DNA from: a virus
IMG/VR virus record: IMGVR_UViG_3300046009_000662
Location: 1-28,362 of that record
Length of the DNA stretch: 28,362 nt
Reading direction: 5' to 3' (one strand)
Shown: positions 6,528-16,247 of the stretch, in pieces
How the letters are laid out: every line of letters begins with the position of its first letter
How positions within the stretch are numbered: position 1 is the first letter of the stretch
Made by a program: the position numbers and the translations under genes
The notes under the pieces: generated by a model
What the model was told of the DNA's origin: nothing
What the model saw: only the letters and a program-made list of their open reading frames with translations
Database searches by the model: none

Positions 6528-9500
6528 TGGCATATCGTCTTAATCCAATAGTAGCCAAGGCTAGTCCCAACCTTTATGCCGCTGCTAAAGCCGCAAATAT
6601 TCCTATGGAACAGGGAACCCAATTAGAACAATTTAGTTGGACTGTTGAAAAAAATAAAAAATTAAATCAATTACCTATTGATGCTGCCCGTAAAGAATTT
6701 GAGGGTTTAGACCCTAGTGCTCAAGAAAAACTAAAGTTTTTATTTCCAGAATCAGATTATCAATTAGCAGAACCAGGTGCTAGTAACTATCTTACTGGTG
6801 CAATAAAAACTGGATTTACAGTTCTTAAGAGTCCATTAGTTTTATTGTTTAAGGCTGCTGGTGTTTTCAATAGAGCAATTAATACACCCTACCTACTAGC
6901 CCGTCAGGCTGCACAAGGTGAAGGTTTATTTACTAAAGAATCATTTAGTGATGCTTGGGATGGTCGCAGAGTTTATGACCAAGGAGCATTAACAAATGCT
7001 ATGGATTATTTTGGTGTTGAAAAAGTAGAGATAGCAAAAGGTTTAATTGCTGGTAAAAAACCAGGAGAGATTATTGCTAGCGCTGGTGGTGCAATAAATC
7101 CAAAAATGCTAGATGCTTTAGAAGAAGCGTATAATAATCCAGAAGCATTTCAGCAAGTAATGGATGGCGTTAAGAATGCACAAGTATCTCCAGGTAGAGA
7201 TATTAGCCGTGCTACTGGAATACAAGGCATCTCTGGTCCTATAGATTTTATATATCAAATTGCAGTTGACCCACTAACTTATGTTACTGGTGGTGTAAGC
7301 GCTGCTATTAAAGGCAGAGTACTTGGTATGGCTAATCAAACTGGTACTCAAATGCGTAAGACTATTGAGCAGTTTGGTGTTGCTGGAGTAAGAGATATAT
7401 TCCGAGACAACAAAGATGTAGTTAAGTTATGGGATGACCAACTAGGTCCTGAAATTAAAAGACTTAATGCCGAGCCAGATGAGATTGCTAAAATTGGAAT
7501 ACGTAATGATATTAAAAGACGTTTTCCTGGTTATAACAACGATGAGGCCATTGACTTCCTAGAAAGAAACAATGTTGTCAATGCTAGTCGTGCTCAAACA
7601 GTTTTTACAAATGTTGATAATCTATCTATGTTTATGGCAGGTAGAGTTGAGGGTGCTCAGTTCTTCCGCAATGGTATAGCCACTGCAAGAAACCAACGCA
7701 GGTTAACTACTGGTGCTCAAAAAGCACTAAGTAATTTCCTAAATCCTGCATCTGGTACTACTAAAGAAATTGCTAAGTCAGTTGATGAAATATCAAAGTC
7801 ACTTGTTAAAGCAGGTTCTACCCGTGAGGCTGAGTTAATAGGTCCAGAAATAATAGACTTTACAAAATTTACCCGTAAGAATCTTAAAGAAAAAGTTTCT
7901 CTTCTTTTAGCACGTACTCCACAAAATAAAGAGATTAAACTTAATGTTACTGACAGTAACCAGTCTATTAAAACTGCAAACGTCTTTAGAGATACAGCAC
8001 GTCAGGTATTGCCAAAGGATTTGTCAGAGGCTTTAACTGTTAAGTTTATTAACTCTACTGCAAATGACCAAGTTGCTATGCTTCGTAGCCTTGATGTTGC
8101 AATTATGCAACGTTTGGGAATTGAAGGCACAGAAAAGGGTAGAGATTACATAAGAAAAACCCTTGAAGAAAAATATGGTTCTTCAGTTGGTGTAGCAGTT
8201 ACTGAAAAATTAGATGTTCCTATAGGTTTTGAAAATGTTGTATCCAAGGCTGGTGTTAAACTAGATGGCGATGCAGTAAAATTTGACTCAGAAGGTATTA
8301 TCCACCCATTTCAAGAGCGTGGTGCAATATCTACCCTTGATTATCAACAACTAGCACAGTATTCCTATGAAGCAAACAGAGGAAAATTAGTTTCCGCTAT
8401 GTTTGGTGGCGCTACAAGTAGCGCATTAGCAACTGGAATTGTTAATTTCTGGTCTTTGTTTACACTTTTCCCACGTTTAGGTATACGAAGCAGCATTGAT
8501 GAAGGTTTTATTTACTATCTGACAGCACCTGCTAAGGATTTATTCCAATACTTAGACCGTAAAGGTCATAGAATGGGCAGAATTGCTGCTGCATACTCTG
8601 GTTCTAGGAGTGGTGAACAGTTAAGAGTTAAGATTTCTAGAGCAATGGGTAGAAAAACCCCTGCTGATATGTACGATAAAGATGCAAGATTGGCAATGAT
8701 TAGCGATTACGCTAATACAGTTGGCAAAGAGCCAGAAGAACTAACATCTTTAGAGCGTAAGTTAGCCCAAGCCCAATATATTACTGAGGCAATGAACCGT
8801 AAAGGTTTTCTTGGTAAACTAAATGATAATGAAGTTCAGTTCTTAATACAAGGATTAACTTTAAACTCACAATATCTAACTGCAGGTACCAGGTCTATTG
8901 CTGCAGGAGCAAGCCTTGTTGGACGTCAGTCAACTGAGGTTGCTGAAGAGTTAGTTAATATGAGTAACCTTGATATAGCCGTAGGTCTTTTCCCAGATTT
9001 GGCTAAAGGTAAAACTGGTCAAAGAATAGATACAGAGAAGTTGGCTTCACTTCAAGCCCTTGCAGGTCGTGGTGTTTCTTTAGTTCATTTTGAAAATTTT
9101 GTGCAACGCTTCTATGGTAATACTAGAAAGATTCAAGGTATTAGTGAGAAGTATAAGTTTAATCCAGTTGCTGCGTTTGTATTAAGCAAAGGCTTAAGAA
9201 CAGAGCGTGACTTTGCTGGTGCTAAAACTTACCTATTAGAAAACGTAGGTCTAAGAAAAAATACAGACCTACTTGGTAGATTTGATGAGGATGTAATACC
9301 TACATTAGGTGTAAAAATTACACACTCAGTTAAAGACCCAGAAGCACTAAAAGACTTTTTAAATATGACAGCCCATACTAGCGCTTTGCGTTTGCAAGGA
9401 CTAGATGATATGGAAATTGCTGAGGTTTTAATTGACCGTGTTCTACTAGATATGCGTCAGACTTTCCACGGTAGTGCATCAGGGTTCAATGAAGCATTGT

Positions 9501-11650
9501 TTAATAAGTTAAAATCTACCTACGATGATATAGTAAAAGAAGAATTAGAGTCTGGAAACAGAGTATCCAATAAGGCTCAAAAGGCAGCACAAAGAATAAC
9601 ATTTGAAGAGTTTGAAGAGTTAACTAAAGGCTATCAACCTAAAGGTAAATTGTTTACTACCCTTGAAGGTCCAGGTATTTCTGATATGGAAAGTGCCTAT
9701 GCCAAACTAGGCAACGGTATGATGGAATTAATGGATAACCAAGTAACAGGTATCCTGCGTCAACCAGTAGTAATGATTAAGTACTTAGATGTACGCAAAA
9801 ATTATGCTGCATTAGAAAAACAAATGGCTACAAAACTTTACTTAGACAAACTAAAAGAGTATGAAGACGAAGGTAAAGTTCTAGGAGATAAAGTTAAATC
9901 AGCAATCCTAGAGGATACAAAACAGCATGCTCAGAAACTTATAACAGAAGTATCTGTTCAAGAAGCAGCAGATTCTGTATTAAAGTTTGTTGATAACCCT
10001 AATGTTAGAACTAACTTTGCTGTAGCAGTCCGTAATACTGGTCGCTACTACCGTGCCACTGAGGATTTTTGGCGCAGAATTTACCGTCTAAAAGATATAG
10101 GACCTAGAGTTCTATACCGTATGCGATTAATGCACCTTGGTTTAGATGCTGCAGGTGGCGTATATAAAGATAACAATGGCGAACCATACATTATGATGCC
10201 AACAGACAACGTTATATTTGGCGTTGTAGATGCCACAGTTCGTGCATTAGGACCAGGTGAGCAGAGTTTCAAACAACCAAAGTTTAATGAGTTTACATTT
10301 AAACTAACCTTGGCTAACCCTTCATTCAGCCCAGATGCTGGTATGCCCACGCTATCTGGACCTATTGGTGCACTAAGCGTGCTAACTATGAAGTCTTTAT
10401 TGGGTAAAGTACCACCAGCCAAAGAGTTATCAGAAGAGTTAGATAACTACGCCCTTGGTGATATAGGCGATGGTATGACAGTAATGCGTGCTTTAGTTCC
10501 TTCATCATTGCAAAAACTATATTCAATAGTACCTAAAGATGAAAAGGATAGGCAAGAATCTACTGCTGCTATGCAGGCTATTGCTTACAATCAAGCCTTT
10601 AGTACTGATGAGCAGATGGCTAAGTACTTAGACCCTAATGCATCAGCAGAGGATAAATACAACTACTTAAAGCAAATTAGAATATCTGCACATAACGTAG
10701 TTGTTATGCGTAATATTATTGGTTTATTCTCACCAATTGCACCATCAGTTCAAGAGAGTATTAACGTTCCAGACTACCTCAAAGAGGTGGGTATAACAGG
10801 ACTACGTCCAGAGTTTTATGACCTAGTTAATGCAGTAACTCAGAAATATAAGGGTGATGTTCAAGACCCATATGAGTTAGCAGTTGCTACATTTGTAGGT
10901 AAGAATCCAGGTAAGTTAATCTATACAGTTGCTCGTAATGAGAAGCAAACTAACGTAGTTATTCAGAAGACTAAGGCTGTTAAGTCTTGGGCTATACAGA
11001 ATGAAAGCAATGTTAAAAAGTATGGTGAGGCAGCCTGGATATTTGCACCACATACAGGAGAGTTTGATGCCCCTACCTATGCATATCTAGAGGCAGCAGG
11101 ACTACTTCAGGATAAGTCTTTAGAGAGATACTACCTAGATGTTTTGGTGGCTAAGGACAAGCAAGCCTATTACGATATTGCTAAAGAAGAAAAAGAGTTC
11201 TTAAGGTCAACACCTAGCATTAGTGCTCGTAGAGCAAAGATTGCTGAAGCAACAAGACAGCGTGCTTTACTTAAGGTATCTAATCCATTACTTGAGGCAG
11301 CCCTTGTGGCTGGTGGTAATGAGGTAGCAACAGAACTAAATATGTTGTCTAACCTTGAAGAGATGATTAAAGATTCATCTATTAATATGCCAGTTGGAAC
11401 ACGTCAAAGACTAGCAATGGTTACATCAAGAGTCCGTCAGTTTGTATCTTTGGCTAATGATGCTTCACTTCGTGAGGCAGAAAACTTTGCTGATATTAAA
11501 AGAAACTTCAGAAATGAAGTAGAGAACTTAATTGCAAGTTTAAGTACTGGAGATGCTGTCTTGACAGAAGCAAGCAGAGCAATATTTAAATCAATTCTTG
11601 GTTACTACTCACGCGATACCTATACCGCTAAAGCATATAAAGGATACTAA
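6527..11650 (+). CDS. Giant virion protein (1707 aa), probable internal/ejection protein
   Basis: This is the longest gene in the window, 1707 residues, mostly predicted alpha-helical with no enzyme motif I can identify. Apolar stretches occur at about 90-115 (TGFTVLKSPLVLLFKAAGVF), 235-262 (with AVDPLTYVTGG) and 630-670 (IVNFWSLFTLFPRLGIRS). They are compatible with proteins that insert into a membrane on DNA ejection. Length and composition resemble T7 gp16-type internal virion proteins; a tape-measure protein is the main alternative, but the place between portal and capsid and the lack of tail-tube genes argue against it. It is coupled to both neighbours by TAATG overlaps, suggesting a co-translated set with the next two genes. 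Confidence 0.75.
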   Translation: MAYRLNPIVAKASPNLYAAAKAANIPMEQGTQLEQFSWTVEKNKKLNQLPIDAARKEFEGLDPSAQEKLKFLFPESDYQLAEPGASNYLTGAIKTGFTVLKSPLVLLFKAAGVFNRAINTPYLLARQAAQGEGLFTKESFSDAWDGRRVYDQGALTNAMDYFGVEKVEIAKGLIAGKKPGEIIASAGGAINPKMLDALEEAYNNPEAFQQVMDGVKNAQVSPGRDISRATGIQGISGPIDFIYQIAVDPLTYVTGGVSAAIKGRVLGMANQTGTQMRKTIEQFGVAGVRDIFRDNKDVVKLWDDQLGPEIKRLNAEPDEIAKIGIRNDIKRRFPGYNNDEAIDFLERNNVVNASRAQTVFTNVDNLSMFMAGRVEGAQFFRNGIATARNQRRLTTGAQKALSNFLNPASGTTKEIAKSVDEISKSLVKAGSTREAELIGPEIIDFTKFTRKNLKEKVSLLLARTPQNKEIKLNVTDSNQSIKTANVFRDTARQVLPKDLSEALTVKFINSTANDQVAMLRSLDVAIMQRLGIEGTEKGRDYIRKTLEEKYGSSVGVAVTEKLDVPIGFENVVSKAGVKLDGDAVKFDSEGIIHPFQERGAISTLDYQQLAQYSYEANRGKLVSAMFGGATSSALATGIVNFWSLFTLFPRLGIRSSIDEGFIYYLTAPAKDLFQYLDRKGHRMGRIAAAYSGSRSGEQLRVKISRAMGRKTPADMYDKDARLAMISDYANTVGKEPEELTSLERKLAQAQYITEAMNRKGFLGKLNDNEVQFLIQGLTLNSQYLTAGTRSIAAGASLVGRQSTEVAEELVNMSNLDIAVGLFPDLAKGKTGQRIDTEKLASLQALAGRGVSLVHFENFVQRFYGNTRKIQGISEKYKFNPVAAFVLSKGLRTERDFAGAKTYLLENVGLRKNTDLLGRFDEDVIPTLGVKITHSVKDPEALKDFLNMTAHTSALRLQGLDDMEIAEVLIDRVLLDMRQTFHGSASGFNEALFNKLKSTYDDIVKEELESGNRVSNKAQKAAQRITFEEFEELTKGYQPKGKLFTTLEGPGISDMESAYAKLGNGMMELMDNQVTGILRQPVVMIKYLDVRKNYAALEKQMATKLYLDKLKEYEDEGKVLGDKVKSAILEDTKQHAQKLITEVSVQEAADSVLKFVDNPNVRTNFAVAVRNTGRYYRATEDFWRRIYRLKDIGPRVLYRMRLMHLGLDAAGGVYKDNNGEPYIMMPTDNVIFGVVDATVRALGPGEQSFKQPKFNEFTFKLTLANPSFSPDAGMPTLSGPIGALSVLTMKSLLGKVPPAKELSEELDNYALGDIGDGMTVMRALVPSSLQKLYSIVPKDEKDRQESTAAMQAIAYNQAFSTDEQMAKYLDPNASAEDKYNYLKQIRISAHNVVVMRNIIGLFSPIAPSVQESINVPDYLKEVGITGLRPEFYDLVNAVTQKYKGDVQDPYELAVATFVGKNPGKLIYTVARNEKQTNVVIQKTKAVKSWAIQNESNVKKYGEAAWIFAPHTGEFDAPTYAYLEAAGLLQDKSLERYYLDVLVAKDKQAYYDIAKEEKEFLRSTPSISARRAKIAEATRQRALLKVSNPLLEAALVAGGNEVATELNMLSNLEEMIKDSSINMPVGTRQRLAMVTSRVRQFVSLANDASLREAENFADIKRNFRNEVENLIASLSTGDAVLTEASRAIFKSILGYYSRDTYTAKAYKGY

Positions 11651-13320
11651 TGGCTCAATTAACAGAACGTGATTTAAGAGACAAGCAAAGAGGTCTTAAA
11701 GCATTAAATTCCCGTGACCAGCGGGATATGGACCTTCAGCGTCAGGATATGGCTATTTGGGATGATGATGATAGACCAAGTGCTGTTAGTAGATACAATG
11801 CAGCAAAGGCTAGATTAACTGAATTAGATGCTCAGGTTACTGCACGTATTGCTGAAATAGAATCAATTAGTGTTCAGTTATCTACTATTGCAGATGCTAA
11901 AGCAAAAGAAAAAAGAACTAAAGAAATTGAAGATAAGAAAAAAGAACAAGCAAGAGCGGAAGAAACTCTTCAGAGAGATAAAGCCGCAAAACTAAAAGCA
12001 GAGATTGAAACCTTAGAAGCGGCACAGATAACTGCAGATGGTGGTACTCCTGGCATTAAGCCATATGAGGGTGATAATGAGTTTGTAAAAGATGTTAATG
12101 CTAAAGGTTTAAAGGTAACAGTTGACCCTGGTACTGGTGGTAGTTGGGTTAGTGGTACTGAAGGTGATAGTCAGGTTCAACAGTATATTTACATAGGACC
12201 TCAAACTAAAGTTCCATTATTTATGAAAGATAAGCCTGGCCAACTTGTTAATGATTATGCGCCTTCTACATCTAATTTTGATGGAGTAAGAAAAAGAGTT
12301 ATAGAAGATTCTATTAAATCTCCTCGTGGTCTTAAGGGTTTATTTGATGACTTAAGAAATGCTGGTCTTAGAATCCCTCAGAACGATTACAATAGACTTG
12401 ATACTACTAGTGAGAGTTTTGGCAAAGCATTATCATACGCCTTACAAAAACATACTAAGGCAATGGTAAATGATTTAGAGATTAATAAGAATATTAACCC
12501 AAAGTCATTCTTTCAATATGTACAGGAAGACCTTAAGAGTGCTGGCCTTGGTGGTCCACAGGTAGATTACAATGAGTATGTAACTAAAAAGGATGAAGCA
12601 GATTCTGACCTAAATAGATTCTTTATAGACTATGTAGGAAGAGCCGCTACAGATGAAGAACTAAACAAATACTACAAAGATTTAAGAGCACTAGAAAAGA
12701 AAAATGCTCAAGTTACTACTACTAAAGATACAGATTCTGGTGGTACCTCAAAGGTAACCACAGGTGAGTATCAATTAGATGCTGAAGATATACTTCAACT
12801 ACAGCGTAAAATTGCTGGCAAAGCACTTGATGGCTCTGATATTGATACAGTATTAAAGGGTGGTTCAGGTGCTGCTCAAGCAGTTAATAGCACACTAGCC
12901 TATGCTAAGAAGTATGGCGTAACACTAACTAATCAAGATGCCTTGAAGTATGTAGCAAATTCATTAAAGAATAATGAAAACAATACTAAAGCAATTAATG
13001 CAAAGATACTTGCTATATCTAAGGCTACTTATTCTAACCTAGCAGATGTTCTATCTGAAGATGTTGACCTTGATGATTTATCTGCTAACTATAAATATGC
13101 AATGCGTCAGATTTTAGAGATACCAGAAAACCAAGTTGATACATTGAATCCAACCATTCAATTAGCACTTAAGAATAACGGAAATAAAGGAGCAATGAAC
13201 TTGACTGAATTTGAACGTGTCCTTAAAAAGGACCCACGTTGGGGTAATACTTCAAATGCTCTAGAGACTGCTGCTGGATATGCCAACAATATTCTTCGTA
13301 ACTTTGGATTGATAGCATAA
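11650..13320 (+). CDS. Helical virion protein, probable internal/ejection protein partner
   Basis: Unrecognised 556-residue protein. Residues about 55-125 form a lysine/glutamate-rich coiled coil (KEKRTKEIEDKKKEQARAEE). The middle has the segment LNRFFIDYVGRAATDEELNK (about 319-338), a pattern (aromatic, YxGR, then a helix) also seen in lattice-forming or virion proteins of other phages. The C-terminus is helical. The start shares a base with the stop of the 1707-residue gene and the stop shares a base with the next start, so the three are probably made together. Internal virion or ejection role is inferred from position and composition. Confidence 0.75.
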   Translation: MAQLTERDLRDKQRGLKALNSRDQRDMDLQRQDMAIWDDDDRPSAVSRYNAAKARLTELDAQVTARIAEIESISVQLSTIADAKAKEKRTKEIEDKKKEQARAEETLQRDKAAKLKAEIETLEAAQITADGGTPGIKPYEGDNEFVKDVNAKGLKVTVDPGTGGSWVSGTEGDSQVQQYIYIGPQTKVPLFMKDKPGQLVNDYAPSTSNFDGVRKRVIEDSIKSPRGLKGLFDDLRNAGLRIPQNDYNRLDTTSESFGKALSYALQKHTKAMVNDLEINKNINPKSFFQYVQEDLKSAGLGGPQVDYNEYVTKKDEADSDLNRFFIDYVGRAATDEELNKYYKDLRALEKKNAQVTTTKDTDSGGTSKVTTGEYQLDAEDILQLQRKIAGKALDGSDIDTVLKGGSGAAQAVNSTLAYAKKYGVTLTNQDALKYVANSLKNNENNTKAINAKILAISKATYSNLADVLSEDVDLDDLSANYKYAMRQILEIPENQVDTLNPTIQLALKNNGNKGAMNLTEFERVLKKDPRWGNTSNALETAAGYANNILRNFGLIA

Positions 13321-14576
13321 TGGCAACTAAAAAATCTAAAATGTCCGCAGAAGAAAAAGCGGTTAGAGATGCATTAGCAGCCGTTCAGGCTGATACTGGA
13401 CTAGCAAAGGCACAAGAAATAATAAAAACTGGGGCTGTCCCTTTACCAACCATTACTGCTAAATCTACTTATGAAGAATCAAGAAGTTTAGTTTCACAGA
13501 TATCTGACCCAAAAACACGAGCAGCATTTGAAAAAGCCTATGCTGGTATAGATGTTCAAACAGAAAAAGTTGCAAAACAATATGAGGACCTTGGTTATGT
13601 ATATAATCCAGATACTGGACAAGTAACTCCCAAAGGAAATACTAATGTAAATACTAATGTAAATACTGGTGGAGATGCTAGTGGTAATAAAAATGTTGAT
13701 ATAGATAAAGGCACTAGAAATGCTTTTGCTTTACTTAAAGGTGTCTTTGCTCAGTATGGTTTAGATGACTTATCTAGCGTAATAGAAACTTTAATGAAGG
13801 AAGGGTATGAGCCAGAAGAGGCAACCCTTGCCCTGAAGACTGACCCTAAATATAACAAAGCCTATATTGCAAGATTCAGAGGAAATGAATTAAGACGTAC
13901 TGCTGGATTGAATGTATTAAGCGAGGCTGAGTACTTAGCGCTAGAAGATGATTACACAAAGACTCTTAAATCATATGGTCTTGAAAGTTATTTTGGTGTA
14001 GATAAGGCTACTAAACAATCAGCAATAGCCGATGTTATTGGTGCTGATGTATCTGCTATTGAATTTACCGACAGAGTATCTACTGCTGTAGATAGAGTTA
14101 AGATGGCTGACCCAGCAACTAAAAGTGCATTCCAACAATTCTATGGTATTGGTGAAGCAGACCTTGTTAAGTATTTCTTAGACCCTAAGAAGGCTTTAGT
14201 AAACCTTAAAGAAAAGGCAACTGCTGCTGAAATTGGTGGTGCTGCAATAGGTCAAGGATTAGCAGCCACTACTACTACTGCTGAAGACCTTGCTAGATTT
14301 GGTGTTACTAGACAGCAGGCACAGGTTGGTTATGAAACCATTGCAGGAGAGTTACCTACTGCTACTAAGTTAGGTCAGATTTATGATGAAGAAGGAATTA
14401 CTTACGGTCAAACAGAGGCAGAGCAAGCAACCTTTAAAGGGTTAGCATCTGCTAAACGCAAAAAAGAACAATTGGTAGAGCGTGAAAAAGCAGCCTTCCA
14501 AGGTTCATCAGGAGTAGCACAACCTGGACTATCAACTACCTACATGCGTAGGTCTAGTTCTGCAGGTTACTTCTAA
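13320..14576 (+). CDS. Helical virion protein, probable internal/ejection protein partner
   Basis: Unrecognised 418-residue protein. An N-terminal helical region is followed by an asparagine/threonine repeat (residues 107-116, NTNVNTNVNT) as a linker, then helical segments including SAIEFTDRVSTAVDRVKMAD and a conserved-looking C-terminal part (GITYGQTEAEQATFKGLASA). No catalytic motif is visible. It is the third gene of the TAATG-coupled set and the last before a 124-base gap, so it closes the first operon segment. Function is inferred from company only. Confidence 0.75.
   Translation: MATKKSKMSAEEKAVRDALAAVQADTGLAKAQEIIKTGAVPLPTITAKSTYEESRSLVSQISDPKTRAAFEKAYAGIDVQTEKVAKQYEDLGYVYNPDTGQVTPKGNTNVNTNVNTGGDASGNKNVDIDKGTRNAFALLKGVFAQYGLDDLSSVIETLMKEGYEPEEATLALKTDPKYNKAYIARFRGNELRRTAGLNVLSEAEYLALEDDYTKTLKSYGLESYFGVDKATKQSAIADVIGADVSAIEFTDRVSTAVDRVKMADPATKSAFQQFYGIGEADLVKYFLDPKKALVNLKEKATAAEIGGAAIGQGLAATTTTAEDLARFGVTRQQAQVGYETIAGELPTATKLGQIYDEEGITYGQTEAEQATFKGLASAKRKKEQLVEREKAAFQGSSGVAQPGLSTTYMRRSSSAGYF
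13637..13667 (+). repeat. 12-bp tandem repeat inside the coding sequence
   Basis: Unit AAATACTAATGT occurs twice exactly (13637-13648, 13649-13660) with a partial third copy (AAATACT). In frame it encodes N-T-N-V repeats in a linker. The unit length is a multiple of three, so copy-number changes would not shift the frame. Confidence 0.8.
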
Positions 14577-14700
14577 ATAGATTCCCTACACGGACCTACC
14601 AGCCCCGTGAGGTGTATAAGTCTGGGAGTAGAAGCCAGCCAGTTTCCCCGAACTGAACTGTGGTCTACGAACTAATCAACGAATAGAAAGGGTGGTTGCT
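14577..14700 (+). promoter_or_regulatory. Capsid-unit leader with candidate promoter and hairpins
   Basis: A 124-base gap unusual for this compact genome separates the ejection-protein set from scaffold and coat. TATAAG at 14615-14620 could be a -10, but the -35 region (CGGACC, 14591-14596) is poor. Inverted repeats are CACGG/CCGTG (14589-14593/14605-14609) and CAGTT/AACTG (14640-14644/14651-14655, with an additional T-G pair and a CCCC loop). No T run follows either stem. A separate promoter or a processing site for high coat expression is plausible, not shown. Confidence 0.3.
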
Positions 14701-15171
14701 ATGAGCAACAATTACTGGGAAGACGAAGACGAAGACCAAGATAACGATACACCTCTGCAAGGTGATGACTTAGTTAAGAAACTAAGAAAAGCCAAACGTG
14801 CAGATGAGAAGCGTATCAAGGAACTTACTGAGCAACTTGAGGGTTTAACCAAGGTGCAGCGTGAGCGAGTCGTCAAGGAAGTCCTAGAGAAAAAAGGTGT
14901 AAACCTTAAAGCAGCAAGACTAGTACTAAAAGATTTAGATGATGTTAACGAAGATACAGTTTCTAACTGGCTTGACGATAACGCAGATTTATTTGGAATT
15001 AGTGTTCCTACTCAGTCTAATGCGGATAACGCATCCCTTGCGGCATTACGCCAACAGGATGTAGTTACTCAAGGGGCTATTACACCAGACCGTGAGCAAG
15101 ACTTTAATTCAAGAATCGACAGTGCAGAATCTGCCGATGAGTTAATTGCATTATTGCGGTCACAACAATAA
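14701..15171 (+). CDS. Probable capsid scaffold protein
   Basis: The 156-residue protein starts with a very acidic segment (MSNNYWEDEDEDQDNDTP), followed by a long charged helix (about 20-65, KKLRKAKRADEKRIKELTEQ), a middle globular part and a helical C-terminus (SADELIALLR). Acidic, coiled-coil, short and directly before the coat gene is the usual profile of a scaffold. I chose ATG at 14701 over GTG at 14692 because AAAGGGTGG (14687-14695) then lies about five bases upstream, a normal spacing, whereas it would overlap the GTG. It is a plausible substrate of the HslV-like protease. Confidence 0.72.
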   Translation: MSNNYWEDEDEDQDNDTPLQGDDLVKKLRKAKRADEKRIKELTEQLEGLTKVQRERVVKEVLEKKGVNLKAARLVLKDLDDVNEDTVSNWLDDNADLFGISVPTQSNADNASLAALRQQDVVTQGAITPDREQDFNSRIDSAESADELIALLRSQQ

Positions 15172-15192
15172 TAATTCCGTTCATAGTCACTT

Positions 15193-15200
15193 GGAGGTGA
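15193..15200 (+). promoter_or_regulatory. Strong ribosome binding site of the coat gene
   Basis: GGAGGTGA, a full match to the anti-Shine-Dalgarno region, lies four bases before the ATG at 15205. Most other genes here have weaker sites or rely on stop/start coupling, so this fits the high copy number of the coat protein. Confidence 0.85.
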
Positions 15201-15204
15201 CGAA

Positions 15205-16173
15205 ATGCCTACAGTAAATTATACAACCACAGGTTCATCCTCTCTTGGAGGAACCGCTGGTTCTGCTGGCTTAGTTCAAAAGGCGTATGACCGTCTTCTT
15301 GAATTCGCTCTCCGTTCTGAACCACTAATTCGTTCAGTTGCAGATAAGCGTCCAGCAAGACAAGCAATCCCAGGTTCAACAGTTGTTCTACAACGCTACG
15401 TTGACCTTTCAACAGCAACATCACCATTGACAGAGACAGATGATGTCGATTCAGTGGCGCTGTCTACACCAACCTCAGTAACCATTACTCTTTCAGAGTA
15501 CGGTAACTCAGTATTGGTAACTCGTGCATTAGAGTTATTCTCTCTTGCAGATGTAGACCCAGCAATTGCTAACATCATTGCATTTAACCTTGCAGATTCT
15601 ATTGACTCTATCGCAATGACAACATTGCGTGGTGGTTCAAACGTAATCTATTCAGGTTCAACAGCAACTTCAACTGCAACAATTACTTCAGCAGCAACTC
15701 TAAGTTCTGCTAACGTTCTAAAGGCAGTTGCAAAACTACGTGCTAACAAAGCAGTACCTCGTAAGGGTACAAACTTCTGGGCTGGTATTCACCCAGAGGT
15801 ATCACACGATTTCCGCCTTGCTACTGACACAGGTAACTGGTTAGTACCAAACCAATACGGTGCTTCACAAGACCGCGTATGGGCTGGAGAAATCGGTGTA
15901 TACGGCGGAGCATACTTCGTAGAGACTCCACGTATGTACAAGGCTGCAGATGGTTCTGGTGGAACCGCTGCTAACAGCGTATACCGCACAATTATTTGCG
16001 GACAGCAAGCACTTGCTGAGGCTGTAGCAGAAGAGCCACACACAGTAATCGGACCAGTAGTGGACCGCTTGATGCGTCATCGCCCAATGGGCTGGTACGG
16101 CGTATTAGGCTTTGCACGCTACCGCGAAGAGGCTCTATACAGAATCGAATCAGGTTCTTCAATCGCTGCTTAG
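15205..16173 (+). CDS. Major capsid protein
   Basis: The 322-residue protein has the layout of an HK97-fold coat of the N4-gp56-like type: a glycine/serine-rich N-terminus (TTTGSSSLGGTAGSAG), a helix with AYDRLLEFALRSEPLIRSVA, then beta-rich segments (GSTVVLQRYVDLSTA, SVTITLSEYGNSVLVTRALE) and a C-terminal domain ending MGWYGVLGFARYREEALYRI. Codons end in C more often than in the neighbouring genes (for example runs of TAC, GGC, ATC), consistent with high expression, as is the ribosome site GGAGGTGA. It follows the scaffold candidate and precedes a hairpin. The family name is from memory of sequence style; the coat role is well supported by position. Confidence 0.88.
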   Translation: MPTVNYTTTGSSSLGGTAGSAGLVQKAYDRLLEFALRSEPLIRSVADKRPARQAIPGSTVVLQRYVDLSTATSPLTETDDVDSVALSTPTSVTITLSEYGNSVLVTRALELFSLADVDPAIANIIAFNLADSIDSIAMTTLRGGSNVIYSGSTATSTATITSAATLSSANVLKAVAKLRANKAVPRKGTNFWAGIHPEVSHDFRLATDTGNWLVPNQYGASQDRVWAGEIGVYGGAYFVETPRMYKAADGSGGTAANSVYRTIICGQQALAEAVAEEPHTVIGPVVDRLMRHRPMGWYGVLGFARYREEALYRIESGSSIAA

Positions 16174-16183
16174 TTGATTGACG

Positions 16184-16225
16184 GTAAGACACTGTTTATA
16201 CGGCGAATACGTTGCAGTGTCTTAC
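16184..16225 (+). terminator. 11-bp perfect hairpin after the coat gene
   Basis: GTAAGACACTG (16184-16194) pairs perfectly with CAGTGTCTTAC (16215-16225); the 20-base loop can add ACG/CGT (16200-16202/16210-16212). The downstream sequence AGTAAGTTCATT has no T run, so it is more likely a partial terminator, RNA processing or stabilising element at the 3' end of the coat message than a full intrinsic terminator. CTTACAGTAAG (16221-16231) is an overlapping alternative palindrome. It sits wholly between the coat stop and the next ribosome site. Confidence 0.6.
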
Positions 16226-16247
16226 AGTAAGTTCATTAAGGAGAACA

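Noticed and set aside
10081-10422. 113-residue reverse frame inside the giant virion gene
   Set aside because: Antisense shadow of a clearly coding region with no ribosome site and no recognisable motif.
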